A stretch of DNA of 44,616 nt from Actinomycetes bacterium (GTDB lineage: Bacteria; Actinomycetota; Actinomycetes; Actinomycetales; Microbacteriaceae): NCBI GenBank assembly GCA_023431405.1, contig JAEYVZ010000085.1, positions 1 through 44,616 of the forward strand. The letters are read 5' to 3'. The notes under the pieces are model-generated. The model was not told the DNA's origin. It saw nothing but the letters and a program-made list of their open reading frames with translations, and did no database searches. Each line of letters starts with the position of its first letter. Within the stretch, counting starts at the first letter, position 1. Positions 34,739 through 43,768 of this stretch are shown one piece after another. A program made the position numbers and the translations under genes.

Positions 34739-36370
34739 ATGCCTGCACACACCCCTGCGGTCACCCTCGACCGCGTCACCTACATCTGGCCCGACGGAAC
34801 GGTCGCCCTCGACGAGGTCTCGGGCACCTTCGGGACCGGCCGCACCGGACTGATCGGCCGCAACGGCGCCGGCAAGTCCACACTGCTCACCCTCATCGCC
34901 GGCGAGCGCGTCCCCGCGTCGGGTCAGCTGAGCGTCACGGGCGGCGTCGACCGGCTCCCCCAGCAGCTCACGCTCGACGTCGACCGCCCCGTCGCCGACC
35001 TGCTGGGCGTCGGCACGGCGCTGCGCGCTGTGCGCGCGATCGAGGCCGGCGACGTCGACCCGTCTCACTTCGACGCCGTCGGAGACGACTGGGACGTCGA
35101 AGCACGGGCGATCGCCGCGCTCGCTGAGGCGGGCCTTCCGGAAGGGGCGCTCGACCGCCGCGTCGGATCGCTCTCGGGCGGCGAGGCGGTGCTCGTCGCC
35201 CTCGTGGGCGTGCGGCTGCGGCGAGCGCCGATCGCGCTGCTCGACGAACCGACCAACAACCTCGACGGCGACGCCCGCGAGCGCGTGTACGAGCTCGTGC
35301 GCACGTGGCGCGGCGCCCTCGTCGTCGTGAGTCACGACACGGCGCTGCTCGATCTGATGGATGAGACTGCGGAGCTGTACGACGGGGGGCTCTCCGTGTT
35401 CGGAGGCCCGTACTCGTCGTGGCGGGAGCATCGGGACATCGAGCAGGCGGCGGCCCGGCAGGCAGAGGCGGCCGCGCGACAGCTCGTGCGCCGCGAGAAG
35501 CGCGATCGCATGGACGCCGAGCTGAAGATCGCCCAGCGCAGCGCCATGGGCCTGCGCGCACAGCGGGAGAAGCGTGTGCCGGGGATCGTGGCCGGCGGCC
35601 GCAAGCGGGCGGCGCAGGTCTCGGCCGGGAAGCTGCGCACGGAGGCGTCGGCGAAGCTCGCCGCCGCCCGTGCCGAGCTCGACGCCGCCGGACGCCGCGT
35701 GCGCGACGACGATTCGGTGCGCATCGACCTGCCCGACCCCGGTGTCGGGTCGGGCCGACGCCTCGCGACCCTGGGCGACGGCGAGCATGCCTGGACGATG
35801 CAAGGGCCGGAGCGAGTGGCGCTGGTGGGTCCGAACGGGGCGGGGAAGACGACGCTTCTGGAGAGGCTCGTGGCATCCTCGCGAGAGCCGGGCGACGCGC
35901 CGGATGGAGCTGCCGCCCCGTCGCCGGGCGGCGCGCCCGGCACGACGGCGATCGCGCACACCGACCGGGTCGGCTATCTGTCGCAGCGGATCGACGGGCT
36001 CGACGACGGGGCGAGCGTGCTGGAGAACCTGCGCACGCCCGGTGTGGGCGACGTCGAACTGCGGAACCGGCTGGCGCGCTTCCTGCTGCGCGGCGACACG
36101 GTGGTGCGCCCCGTCTCGGCGCTGTCGGGGGGCGAGCGATTCCGGGCGGCCCTGGCCCGACTGCTGCTCGCCGAGCCGCCGCCGCAGCTGCTCGTGCTCG
36201 ACGAGCCCACCAACAACCTCGACCTCGACACGGTCGACCAGCTCGTCGAGGCGCTGGCCGCGTATCGCGGTGGGGTGCTCGTCGTGAGTCACGATGAGGG
36301 CTTCCTCGGCAGGCTCGCGCCGTCGGTCGTCCTGGAGCTGCGGGAGGGCATCATGCACGAGAGAGGGTGA
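34739..36370 (+). CDS. ABC-F family ATPase (ribosome-associated, possible antibiotic resistance)
   Basis: 543 residues with two nucleotide-binding domains and no membrane segment. First domain: Walker A GRNGAGKS 40-47, signature LSGGE, LLDEPTNNLD. Second domain: Walker A GPNGAGKT 364-371, signature LSGGE, VLDEPTNNLDLDT. The two are joined by an Arg/Ala-rich helical linker (RREKRDRMDAELKIAQRS region, ~260-310), as in ABC-F proteins that reach into the ribosomal exit site. ATG 34739 has GGGAGG 4 nt upstream. The regulated leader suggests an antibiotic-protection type rather than a housekeeping one. Its stop overlaps a GTG of lhr. Confidence 0.92.
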   Translation: MPAHTPAVTLDRVTYIWPDGTVALDEVSGTFGTGRTGLIGRNGAGKSTLLTLIAGERVPASGQLSVTGGVDRLPQQLTLDVDRPVADLLGVGTALRAVRAIEAGDVDPSHFDAVGDDWDVEARAIAALAEAGLPEGALDRRVGSLSGGEAVLVALVGVRLRRAPIALLDEPTNNLDGDARERVYELVRTWRGALVVVSHDTALLDLMDETAELYDGGLSVFGGPYSSWREHRDIEQAAARQAEAAARQLVRREKRDRMDAELKIAQRSAMGLRAQREKRVPGIVAGGRKRAAQVSAGKLRTEASAKLAAARAELDAAGRRVRDDDSVRIDLPDPGVGSGRRLATLGDGEHAWTMQGPERVALVGPNGAGKTTLLERLVASSREPGDAPDGAAAPSPGGAPGTTAIAHTDRVGYLSQRIDGLDDGASVLENLRTPGVGDVELRNRLARFLLRGDTVVRPVSALSGGERFRAALARLLLAEPPPQLLVLDEPTNNLDLDTVDQLVEALAAYRGGVLVVSHDEGFLGRLAPSVVLELREGIMHERG

Positions 36371-39300
36371 TCGGCGGAACCCCTGAGCGGATGTCGGTGG
36401 GGGCGACCAAGATGGAGGGGATGGCCGATGTGCTCGAACGGTTCGGTCCTGCCACGCAGGACTGGTTCCGTTCTGCCTTCTCGAAGCCCACGGCGGCCCA
36501 GGCCGGGGCGTGGGAGGCGATCTCGGCCGGCAAGCATGCCCTCGTGGTCGCCCCTACGGGCTCCGGCAAGACGCTGTCCGCGTTCCTCTGGGCGATCGAC
36601 CGGCTCTTCCACGACAAGGAGCGCGACGCCGGACGCGCCGACGCCACCGAACGAGGCAGGCGCGCTGCCCAGCAGAGCGACCGCGCAGGCCAGCAGAGCG
36701 ACCGCGCAGGCCGGCGCGGGGCGAGCGCGGCGGCGCGACGACGCGCAGGCGTCTCGGGCACGCGGGTGCTCTACATCTCTCCGCTGAAGGCGCTCGGCGT
36801 CGACGTCGAGCGCAACCTCCGCTCGCCCCTGGTCGGCATCGGCCAGTCGGCGAGGCGCCTGGGCATCCCCGTACCCGACATCACGGTCGGGGTGCGCTCG
36901 GGCGACACGACCTCCGCCGACCGGCGGCGCCTCCTCTCCGACCCGCCCGACATCCTCATCACCACCCCCGAGTCGCTCTACCTCATGCTCACCTCGCAGG
37001 CTGCGGAGACGCTGCGAACCGTCCACACGGTCATCGTCGACGAGGTGCACGCGGTGGCGGCCACCAAGCGCGGCGCGCACCTGGCGGTGAGTCTGGAGCG
37101 CCTCGACGCGCTGCGCCGCGGCGACGACGGCACCGCACCCCCCGACGAGAGCGGCGAGGCCGCACCCGCGGCCCCCGCGCAGCGCATCGGCCTGTCGGCG
37201 ACCGTGCGCCCGATCGACGAGGTCGCACGGTTCCTGGGGGGTTCGGCCCCGGTCGAGATCGTCGCCCCGCGAGCCTCCAAAGCGTTCGACCTGTCGGTCG
37301 TCGTCCCCATCGACGACATGCTCAACCCTCCCCCGCCACGGCCCACGAGCACCGACGCCGATCCGGCGGCGACCGGCGCCGCTGACGACGACGGCGACGG
37401 AGACCGCGACGCGTGGTACTCGCCCGGTGCGGCCGCCCCCGACGCGACCGGATCGGTGTGGCCGCACGTCGAGGAGGCGATCGTCGACCGCATCCTGGCC
37501 CATCGCTCGACGATCGTCTTCGCCAACTCGCGCCGACTCGCCGAGCGCCTGACGGGCCGGCTCAACGAGATCTATGCGGAGCGGCTCGGTCTCGAACTCC
37601 CGGATGCCGCGGTGCCGGCGACCATGATGGCGCAGGCCGGATCGACAGCGGGCGCCGAGCCGGTCCTCGCGAAAGCCCACCACGGCTCGGTGTCGAAGGA
37701 GCAGCGCGCCCAGGTCGAAGACGAACTGAAATCGGGGGTGCTGCGCTGCGTCGTGGCCACCAGCAGCCTCGAGCTCGGCATCGACATGGGCGCGGTCGAC
37801 CTCGTCATCCAGGTCGAGGCTCCCCCGTCGGCGGCCTCAGGCCTTCAGCGCGTCGGCCGTGCCGGTCACCAGGTCGGCGAAGTCAGCCGTGCGGCGCTGT
37901 TCCCGAAGCACCGGGGTGATGTGCTGCACACGGCGGTCGTCACCGAGCGCATGCTCGCCGGCAAGATCGAAGCCATCGCGGTGCCGCAGAACCCGCTCGA
38001 CATCCTCGCGCAGCAGACGGTCGCCGCGTGCGCCCGGGGCCCCGTCGACGTCGAGGGCTGGTTCGACACCGTCAAGCGGTCGGCCCCCTTCCGCACTCTG
38101 CCCCGCTCCGCCTACGAAGCGACCCTCGACCTCCTCGCGGGACGCTTTCCGTCGGACGAGTTCGCCGAGCTGCGCCCGCGCGTGGTGTGGGATCGCGATC
38201 ACGGCATCCTCACCGGCAGGCCGGGAGCCCAGCGCATCGCCGTCACGAGCGGCGGAACGATCCCCGACCGCGGACTGTTCGGCGTGTTCATCGCGGGAGA
38301 GGCCCGCAACGCCCGCGTGGGCGAACTCGACGAGGAGATGGTCTACGAGTCACGTGTGGGCGACGTGTTCACGCTCGGCACGACGAGCTGGCGCATCGTC
38401 GAGATCACCCACGACCGTGTCAACGTGCTCCCCGCCTTCGGACAGCCCGGAAAGCTCCCTTTCTGGCATGGCGACGGTCTCGGCCGGCCCGCCGAGCTCG
38501 GAGAAGCGCTCGGCCGCTTCTCCCGCGAGATCGCCTCGGCTACGCCGGAGAAGGCCAGAGAGCGCCTCACCGGGTCGGGCCTCGACGACAACGCGATCAG
38601 CAACCTGCTGTCGTATCTCGCCGAACAGCGCGAAGCGACGGGAACCCTTCCGACCGACAAGACGCTCACCGTCGAGCGCTCCCGCGACGAGGTCGGCGAT
38701 TGGCGGATCATCCTGCATTCGCCGTACGGCATGCACGTGCACGCGCCGTGGGCTCTGGCGGTGAACGCCCGCATCCGCGAGCGCCTCGGCGTCGAAGGCT
38801 CCGCGGTCGCCAGCGACGACGGCATCATCGTCCGCGTCCCGGATGCGGAGGCCGAGCCGCCCGACGCAGAGCTGTTCGTGTTCGAGCCCGACGAGCTCGA
38901 ACAGATCGTCACCGACGAGGTCGGCGGTTCGGCGCTGTTCGCGTCACGGTTCCGCGAATGCGCTGCCCGAGCGCTCCTGCTCCCCCGCCTCAACCCCAAC
39001 AAGCGATCCCCCCTGTGGCAGCAGCGCCAGAAGTCGGCGCAGCTGCTGGAAGTGGCGAAGAACCACCCGACGTTCCCGATCATCCTCGAGACGCTGCGGG
39101 AGGTCCTTCAGGACGTCTACGACCTCCCCGCCCTGCTGCGCATCGCCCGGTCGATCGGCGACCGTCGCATCCGCCTCGTCGAGACGACCACCGCTCAGCC
39201 CTCGCCGTACGCCCGCGACCTGCTCTTCGGGTACGTGGGGGCGTTCATGTACGAAGGCGACTCGCCGCTGGCCGAACGACGCGCGGCAGCTCTCTCGGTC

Positions 39301-41292
39301 GACCCGTCGCTGCTGAGCGAGCTTCTCGGCAAGGTCGAGATGCGCGAGCTCCTCGACCCCGGCATCATCGCCCAGTTCGAGCGGGAGGTGCAGCGCCTCG
39401 ATCCCATCCGCCGTGTGCGCGGCGTGGAGGGGGTCGCCGACCTGCTCCGCCTTCTCGGCCCCCTCGACGCCGACGAGGTCGCCGCGCGTCTGATCAGCTC
39501 GGAGGAGAGCGACTCCGCCGACCCCGACACGGCCGCGGCTCACGCCGGCGTCGACGAGGCGGCGGCACACCTCGAGGCCCTCGTCCAGGCACGGCGCGCG
39601 ATCACGGTGACGATCGCGGGGACCCGTCGGACCGCCGCCATCGAAGACGCCGGGCGTCTGCGCGATGCGCTGGGGGCGGCGCTGCCGGTGGGCATACCCA
39701 CCGCGTTCCTCGAACCGGTCGTCGACCCCCTCGCCGACCTCGTTGCTCGCTACGCGCGCACCCACGGCCCCTTCCGCACCGTCGATGCAGCCGCGCGGCT
39801 CGGCGTCGGTGTGGCCGTGGCCCGCCAGACGCTGCAACGGCTCGAATCGCAGGGCCGGCTGTCGAGCGGCTACTTCCTCCCCGACCAGCGTCGGCCGGGA
39901 ACCGCCGAGGCGGGCGGGGAGACCTCGGACGACCTGGAATGGTGCGACAGCGAGGTGCTGCGAAGACTCCGGATGAGGTCGCTCGCCGCCATCCGCGGCG
40001 CCGTCGAACCCGTCACCCCCGAGACCTACGCACGGTTCCTCCCCACCTGGCAGCACCTCGTCGATGCGCACGGCACCCGCGGACTCGAGGGCGTCGACGG
40101 CGTGCTGGCGGTCATCGAGCAGCTCGCGGGCGTGCCGCTGCCGGCGAGCGCCTGGGAATCGCTCATCCTGCCCTCGCGCGTGCGCGACTACTCTCCGACC
40201 ATGCTCGACGAGCTGACCTCCACCGGCGAGGTGCTCTGGTCGGGACACGGCTCCCTGCCGGGACGCGACGGATGGATCGCCCTCCACCCTGCCGACATGG
40301 TGTCGCTCACGCTCCGCACCGAAGACGCCGACCCGCCCTCCGCCCTCGAAGACCAGCTCCTTCTCGCCCTTTCGGGGGGCGGCGCCTTCTTCGCGTCGCA
40401 GCTCGTCGGTCTCGTCGGGGCCGAGAGTGAACAGTCGGTGATCGATGCGCTCTGGAATCTCGCATGGACCTCCCGTGTCACCAACGACACGTTCGCCCCG
40501 GTGCGGATGCTGCTGAGCGGCGGCTCACAAGCCCACCGCACGGTGCGTCGCACACCCCGTGCACGCATGTTCCGCGGCACTCCCATCGCCCGCCCCGCCG
40601 CCGCTCCCCAGCGCCCGGCCCTCATCGGCGGCAGGTGGTCGCTGCTCCCCCGCGACGAAGCGGACGCGACGCTGCGCGCCGCGGCCGCCGCCAGCCTCCT
40701 CCTCGAACGGTACGGCGTCGTCACCCGCGGGTCGGTGCAGGCCGAGGAGCTCCCCGGCGGCTTCGCGCAGGTGTACCGCACCCTGGCCGGCTTCGAAGAC
40801 GCCGGCCACTGCCGACGCGGCTACTTCATCGAGAAGCTCGGTGCCGCGCAGTTCGCCACCTCTGCAACCGTCGACCGCCTCCGCAGCTTCGGAGGCGACG
40901 ACCCCGACGACGGCACGGCCGAGCTCCACGCGATCACCCTCGCCGCGACCGACCCGGCCAATCCCTACGGAGCCGCGCTCAGCTGGCCGCCGCAGGAAGG
41001 CGGACACCGCCCGGGGCGCAAGGCCGGAGGTCTCGTCGTGCTCGTCGACGGTGCCCTGGTGCTCTACCTCGAGCGCGGCGGACGGTCCGCGCTCGCCTTC
41101 TCCGACGACCCCGACGTGCTCACCGCCGCCGCACGCAGCCTCGTCACCACCGCCCGCGCCCGAAGGCTCGACACGATCACCATCGAGCAGGTGAGCGGCG
41201 AGTTCGTCTACAGCTCTCTCGTAGGCCGCGTGCTGCGCGACGCCGGATTCGTGGAATCGTCCCGCGGGCTCACCCTGCGTCGGCAACGATGA
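36367..41292 (+). CDS. lhr: Large ATP-dependent DNA helicase Lhr
   Basis: Full-length Lhr of 1641 residues: SF2 helicase core, winged helix, Lhr-specific domain and a long C-terminal domain. Walker A APTGSGKT at 62-69, DEVH at 225-228, ATSSLELGIDMG and QRVGRAGH for motifs V and VI. Mycobacterial Lhr is a 3'-5' translocase used in repair and induced by DNA damage. Start options: GTG 36367, giving a GTGA overlap with the ABC-F stop; ATG 36412; and ATG 36421. The usual conserved N-terminus (MADVLERFGPATQDWF) begins at 36421. GTG is shown because the overlap suggests coupling. A 21-bp in-frame repeat lies at 36668-36709. Confidence 0.93.
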   Translation: MIGGTPERMSVGATKMEGMADVLERFGPATQDWFRSAFSKPTAAQAGAWEAISAGKHALVVAPTGSGKTLSAFLWAIDRLFHDKERDAGRADATERGRRAAQQSDRAGQQSDRAGRRGASAAARRRAGVSGTRVLYISPLKALGVDVERNLRSPLVGIGQSARRLGIPVPDITVGVRSGDTTSADRRRLLSDPPDILITTPESLYLMLTSQAAETLRTVHTVIVDEVHAVAATKRGAHLAVSLERLDALRRGDDGTAPPDESGEAAPAAPAQRIGLSATVRPIDEVARFLGGSAPVEIVAPRASKAFDLSVVVPIDDMLNPPPPRPTSTDADPAATGAADDDGDGDRDAWYSPGAAAPDATGSVWPHVEEAIVDRILAHRSTIVFANSRRLAERLTGRLNEIYAERLGLELPDAAVPATMMAQAGSTAGAEPVLAKAHHGSVSKEQRAQVEDELKSGVLRCVVATSSLELGIDMGAVDLVIQVEAPPSAASGLQRVGRAGHQVGEVSRAALFPKHRGDVLHTAVVTERMLAGKIEAIAVPQNPLDILAQQTVAACARGPVDVEGWFDTVKRSAPFRTLPRSAYEATLDLLAGRFPSDEFAELRPRVVWDRDHGILTGRPGAQRIAVTSGGTIPDRGLFGVFIAGEARNARVGELDEEMVYESRVGDVFTLGTTSWRIVEITHDRVNVLPAFGQPGKLPFWHGDGLGRPAELGEALGRFSREIASATPEKARERLTGSGLDDNAISNLLSYLAEQREATGTLPTDKTLTVERSRDEVGDWRIILHSPYGMHVHAPWALAVNARIRERLGVEGSAVASDDGIIVRVPDAEAEPPDAELFVFEPDELEQIVTDEVGGSALFASRFRECAARALLLPRLNPNKRSPLWQQRQKSAQLLEVAKNHPTFPIILETLREVLQDVYDLPALLRIARSIGDRRIRLVETTTAQPSPYARDLLFGYVGAFMYEGDSPLAERRAAALSVDPSLLSELLGKVEMRELLDPGIIAQFEREVQRLDPIRRVRGVEGVADLLRLLGPLDADEVAARLISSEESDSADPDTAAAHAGVDEAAAHLEALVQARRAITVTIAGTRRTAAIEDAGRLRDALGAALPVGIPTAFLEPVVDPLADLVARYARTHGPFRTVDAAARLGVGVAVARQTLQRLESQGRLSSGYFLPDQRRPGTAEAGGETSDDLEWCDSEVLRRLRMRSLAAIRGAVEPVTPETYARFLPTWQHLVDAHGTRGLEGVDGVLAVIEQLAGVPLPASAWESLILPSRVRDYSPTMLDELTSTGEVLWSGHGSLPGRDGWIALHPADMVSLTLRTEDADPPSALEDQLLLALSGGGAFFASQLVGLVGAESEQSVIDALWNLAWTSRVTNDTFAPVRMLLSGGSQAHRTVRRTPRARMFRGTPIARPAAAPQRPALIGGRWSLLPRDEADATLRAAAAASLLLERYGVVTRGSVQAEELPGGFAQVYRTLAGFEDAGHCRRGYFIEKLGAAQFATSATVDRLRSFGGDDPDDGTAELHAITLAATDPANPYGAALSWPPQEGGHRPGRKAGGLVVLVDGALVLYLERGGRSALAFSDDPDVLTAAARSLVTTARARRLDTITIEQVSGEFVYSSLVGRVLRDAGFVESSRGLTLRRQR
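36668..36709 (+). repeat. In-frame 21-bp tandem repeat in lhr
   Basis: Two perfect units of CAGCAGAGCGACCGCGCAGG plus C (36668-36688, 36689-36709), encoding QQSDRAG twice in an unconserved, Arg/Ala-rich insertion between helicase motifs I and Ia. It is tolerated in a surface loop and may vary between strains. Confidence 0.95.
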
Positions 41293-41340
41293 GCGCGACA
41301 TGGGCGAGCATGCACGGGTCCGCCACGAGGAGGGGCCCGG

Positions 41341-42114
41341 ATGCCTGAGGGTGACACCGTGTTCCGCACCGCGCGGCGGTTGCATGACGGCCTTGCCGGC
41401 GACACCGCCACCCGGTTCGACATCCGCGTCCCGGGGAGCGCGACCGCCGACCTGACGGGCGAACGCATCCGGGAGGTCGTCCCGCGCGGAAAGCACCTGC
41501 TCATGCGGGTCGGCGACTACACCCTGCACTCGCACCTGAAGATGGAGGGGCGGTGGGACCTCTACCGCCCCGGCGACCGCTGGCGCGCACCCGCGTTCCG
41601 CGCCCGCGCGATCGTGGCGACCGAGCGGGCCGAGGCCGTCGGCTTCGACCTCGCCATGGTGGAGGTGCTCCCGACCGCCGACGAAGCCCGCATCGTCGGG
41701 CACCTCGGCCCCGACCCGCTGTCCGACAGCTGGGATGCGGCCGAGGCGGCGCGACGGCTGTCGGCCGACCGGCGCGCCGTGCACGTGGCGCTCCTCGATC
41801 AGCGCAACGTCGCCGGTTTCGGCAACGAATACGCCAATGAACTGCTGTTCGTCCGCGGCATCCTGCCCACCACCCCCGCCACCGAGGTCGACACGGCCGG
41901 ACTCGTCGAGACGGGCGCCCGCATGATCCGCCTCAATCGCGATCGCCTCGGCCGCACCTTCACGGGCGACTCCCGACCAGGCAGGCAGACGTGGGTGTAC
42001 CGGAGGGAGGGGAAGCCGTGCCGCCGCTGCGGCACCCTGATCCGCAAGACCGACCTGGGCGCCTCGCCCACGGCGGAGCGGATCGTCTTCTGGTGCCCGC
42101 GCTGCCAGACGTGA
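41341..42114 (+). CDS. nei: Endonuclease VIII-type DNA glycosylase
   Basis: 257 residues of the Fpg/Nei family. The N-terminus MPEGDTVFRTARRL has the catalytic Pro2 and Glu3 of Nei-type enzymes. A conserved Lys is in RGKHLLMRVG, the H2TH segment includes LLDQRNVAGFGNEYANELLF, and the C-terminal zinc finger is CRRC with CPRC. It excises oxidised pyrimidines. The gene follows lhr by 48 bp on the same strand, as in Mycobacterium tuberculosis, so co-expression is likely. The stop is 3 bp from that of the convergent YitT-like gene. Confidence 0.92.
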   Translation: MPEGDTVFRTARRLHDGLAGDTATRFDIRVPGSATADLTGERIREVVPRGKHLLMRVGDYTLHSHLKMEGRWDLYRPGDRWRAPAFRARAIVATERAEAVGFDLAMVEVLPTADEARIVGHLGPDPLSDSWDAAEAARRLSADRRAVHVALLDQRNVAGFGNEYANELLFVRGILPTTPATEVDTAGLVETGARMIRLNRDRLGRTFTGDSRPGRQTWVYRREGKPCRRCGTLIRKTDLGASPTAERIVFWCPRCQT

Positions 42115-42117
42115 ACC

Positions 42118-42774
42118 TCAGCGGCCCAGGTACCGCCCGGGGCGGTGGTTGAGCGCCAGCACGAGGTTCAGCAGCACGGCACCCACCGCGCTCAGCAGCA
42201 CGTTCTGCCACGGCACCACCAGCAGCGCCGCCACGATCACCACGACATCGAACGCCATGAGCGTCCATCCCGCCCGGATGCCGGTGCGCTCCTGCAGCAC
42301 GAGCGCGACGATCTGCACCCCGCCGACGCTCGCACGATGCCGGAAGAGGATCAGCACCCCGACGCCGGCCAGGAGATTGCCTGCCAGCGTGCCGTACACC
42401 GGGTCGACCGCTCCCAGCGGGAGCAGGTGCTCGTGCACGACCGCGAACCCCGAGACGAGACCGATGGAGACGACCGTGCGGATCGTGAAGTCCCACCCCT
42501 TCTTCCACACGGCGAGCACCGCGAAAGGCACGTTGATCACCGCGAACAGCGCCCAGAACGGCCACGGCGTCGCGTAGCCGAGCAGGAGGGAGAGCCCTGC
42601 GGTGCCGCCGGTGACGGCGTGCGACGCGTCGAGCACGTACAGCCCCAGCGACGCGGCGAAAGTGCCCGTCAGGAGACCGAGCACGTCTTCCACGACCCCG
42701 TGCTCGTGGGCCTTCTCGTCGAACACGAGCGTGGGTCCGGTCGTGGCGTCACGAGCGTCATCGGAGGCGGTCAC
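42118..42774 (-). CDS. YitT-like membrane protein
   Basis: 218 residues, about six membrane segments, matching the YitT/DUF161-type membrane protein family: GLLTGTFAASLGLYVLDASH, then HAVTGGTAGLSLLLGYATPW, GNLLAGVGVLILFRHRASVG and GTLAGNLL. The transport role is unknown. GTG 42772-42774 is chosen with AGGA 7 nt upstream; the longer frame to 42822 is rejected as it runs through the promoter region. A GATAGT box lies a few bases further upstream. Confidence 0.85.
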   Translation of the reverse strand: MTASDDARDATTGPTLVFDEKAHEHGVVEDVLGLLTGTFAASLGLYVLDASHAVTGGTAGLSLLLGYATPWPFWALFAVINVPFAVLAVWKKGWDFTIRTVVSIGLVSGFAVVHEHLLPLGAVDPVYGTLAGNLLAGVGVLILFRHRASVGGVQIVALVLQERTGIRAGWTLMAFDVVVIVAALLVVPWQNVLLSAVGAVLLNLVLALNHRPGRYLGR

Positions 42775-42872
42775 CCTCCCATCCTGACAACTATCCGAGA
42801 GTGCGTCATGAAATGCGTGCAAGGGAATGGATCTCCGGCGCCACGCGTTGTCTTCCGGTGATAGGAGGTCCT

Positions 42873-43280
42873 GTGGGCAAGAACTACGTCGACATCGAGA
42901 ACGACAACGGAGAAACGCTGCGCTACCGCAAGCACGCCAACGGACGTGGCCTCATCGCGAATGGGGCCAAGGTGCACCCGACCGCGCTCGTCGAAGCGGG
43001 TGCCTACGTCGAGCCGGGAGTGCAGATCGCCGCAGGCGCGCACATCGGTCGCGGCGTATGGATCGAACCGGATGCCGTCATCGGCCCGGACGTCGAGATC
43101 GCACCGCACGCGCACATCGGCCCCGGCGCCGCGATCGGCCCCCGGGCCCGGATCGGGGTGCGGGTGTTCGTCGGTGCGAACGCACGCGTCGCCGGCGGGT
43201 CGCTGATCGGCGACGACCAGTCGATCGGCGACGGCGAGAAGATCGCCACCGACCGTCGCGGTCTGCACCTCGCGGCCTGA
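42873..43280 (+). CDS. Left-handed beta-helix hexapeptide-repeat protein
   Basis: 135 residues from GTG 42873, with AGGAGG (42863-42868) 4 nt upstream. About ten hexapeptide repeats (AKVHPTALVEAGAYVEPGVQ, IAAGAHIGRGVWIEP, HAHIGPGAAIGPRARIG) form a left-handed beta-helix, as in acyltransferases and some carbonic anhydrases. No catalytic His is assigned with confidence, so the function stays open. A strong terminator follows. Confidence 0.85.
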   Translation: MGKNYVDIENDNGETLRYRKHANGRGLIANGAKVHPTALVEAGAYVEPGVQIAAGAHIGRGVWIEPDAVIGPDVEIAPHAHIGPGAAIGPRARIGVRVFVGANARVAGGSLIGDDQSIGDGEKIATDRRGLHLAA

Positions 43281-43295
43281 CCCTCCGCCCTCACT

Positions 43296-43328
43296 CGGCG
43301 CCCGCCCCGGCGGGCGCCGTTCTGGTTC
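43296..43328. terminator. Strong terminator between convergent genes
   Basis: CGGCGCCCGCC (43296-43306) and GGCGGGCGCCG (43309-43319) form an 11-bp GC stem, followed on plus by the T-rich GTTCTGGTTC. It is the best rho-independent terminator seen, and lies between the hexapeptide gene and the DUF1304 gene. Confidence 0.8.
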
Positions 43329-43338
43329 TCGGGGCGTG

Positions 43339-43737
43339 TCAGGCGAAGAAGAACAGCACGAACGCGATGAGCGGCAACGTGCCCTGCACCGCTGCCGGCC
43401 GAACGTACCTGCGACCCGACGTGACCAGGACCAGTGCCGCCGCCAGCATCGACCCGACGCTGAACAGGATGAGCGCGCGCCCGGCGGTGCCGGCAGCAGT
43501 CTGCGGGCCGGCGGCCCAGAAGAGCGACAGCCCGATGACCGTTCCGATCGCGAGGAAGAGGTTGTAGAAGCCCTGGTTGTACGCCATCGGCTTCGTCGTC
43601 TCGGCCGCCGCCTGGTCGGCGACACCGAATCGTCGCCAGACGCGCGGCTGCGTCCACTGGATGCTCTCCATGACGAAGATGTACACGTGCAGCAGCGCCG
43701 CAAGGGCCGCCGCGATGGTCGCGATGATCGACAGCAT
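43339..43737 (-). CDS. DUF1304 family membrane protein
   Basis: 132 residues with four membrane segments; matches DUF1304: LHVYIFVMESIQWTQPRVWR near the N-terminus and YNQGFYNLFLAIGTVIGL in the second half, the family hallmarks. Function unknown. ATG 43735-43737 lies 6 nt after TATCGT (43749-43744), a leaderless pattern. Only 31 bp separate its start codon from that of the divergent gene. Confidence 0.92.
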   Translation of the reverse strand: MLSIIATIAAALAALLHVYIFVMESIQWTQPRVWRRFGVADQAAAETTKPMAYNQGFYNLFLAIGTVIGLSLFWAAGPQTAAGTAGRALILFSVGSMLAAALVLVTSGRRYVRPAAVQGTLPLIAFVLFFFA

Positions 43738-43743
43738 GCGCTG

Positions 43744-43762
43744 ACGATAGCGCGACTACGCT
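43744..43762. promoter_or_regulatory. Two overlapping divergent leaderless promoters
   Basis: Minus -10 TATCGT (43749-43744) and plus -10 TACGCT (43757-43762). Each lies 6 nt before its start codon, and both sit inside a 31-bp gap (43738-43768). Any -35 of one must lie in or near the other's coding region. Confidence 0.6.
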
Positions 43763-43768
43763 GATCGC

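Noticed and set aside
32894..36358. Minus-strand open frame of 1154 codons across the NUDIX, esterase and ABC-F region
   Set aside because: It runs antisense through the esterase and ABC-F genes, both with full motifs.
36371..41292. Frameshift or split in lhr
   Set aside because: One continuous frame carries all helicase motifs and the C-terminal domain, so the gene is intact.
42775..42822. N-terminal extension of the YitT-like gene
   Set aside because: The extra 16 codons lie in the promoter region; GTG 42774 has a suitable ribosome site.
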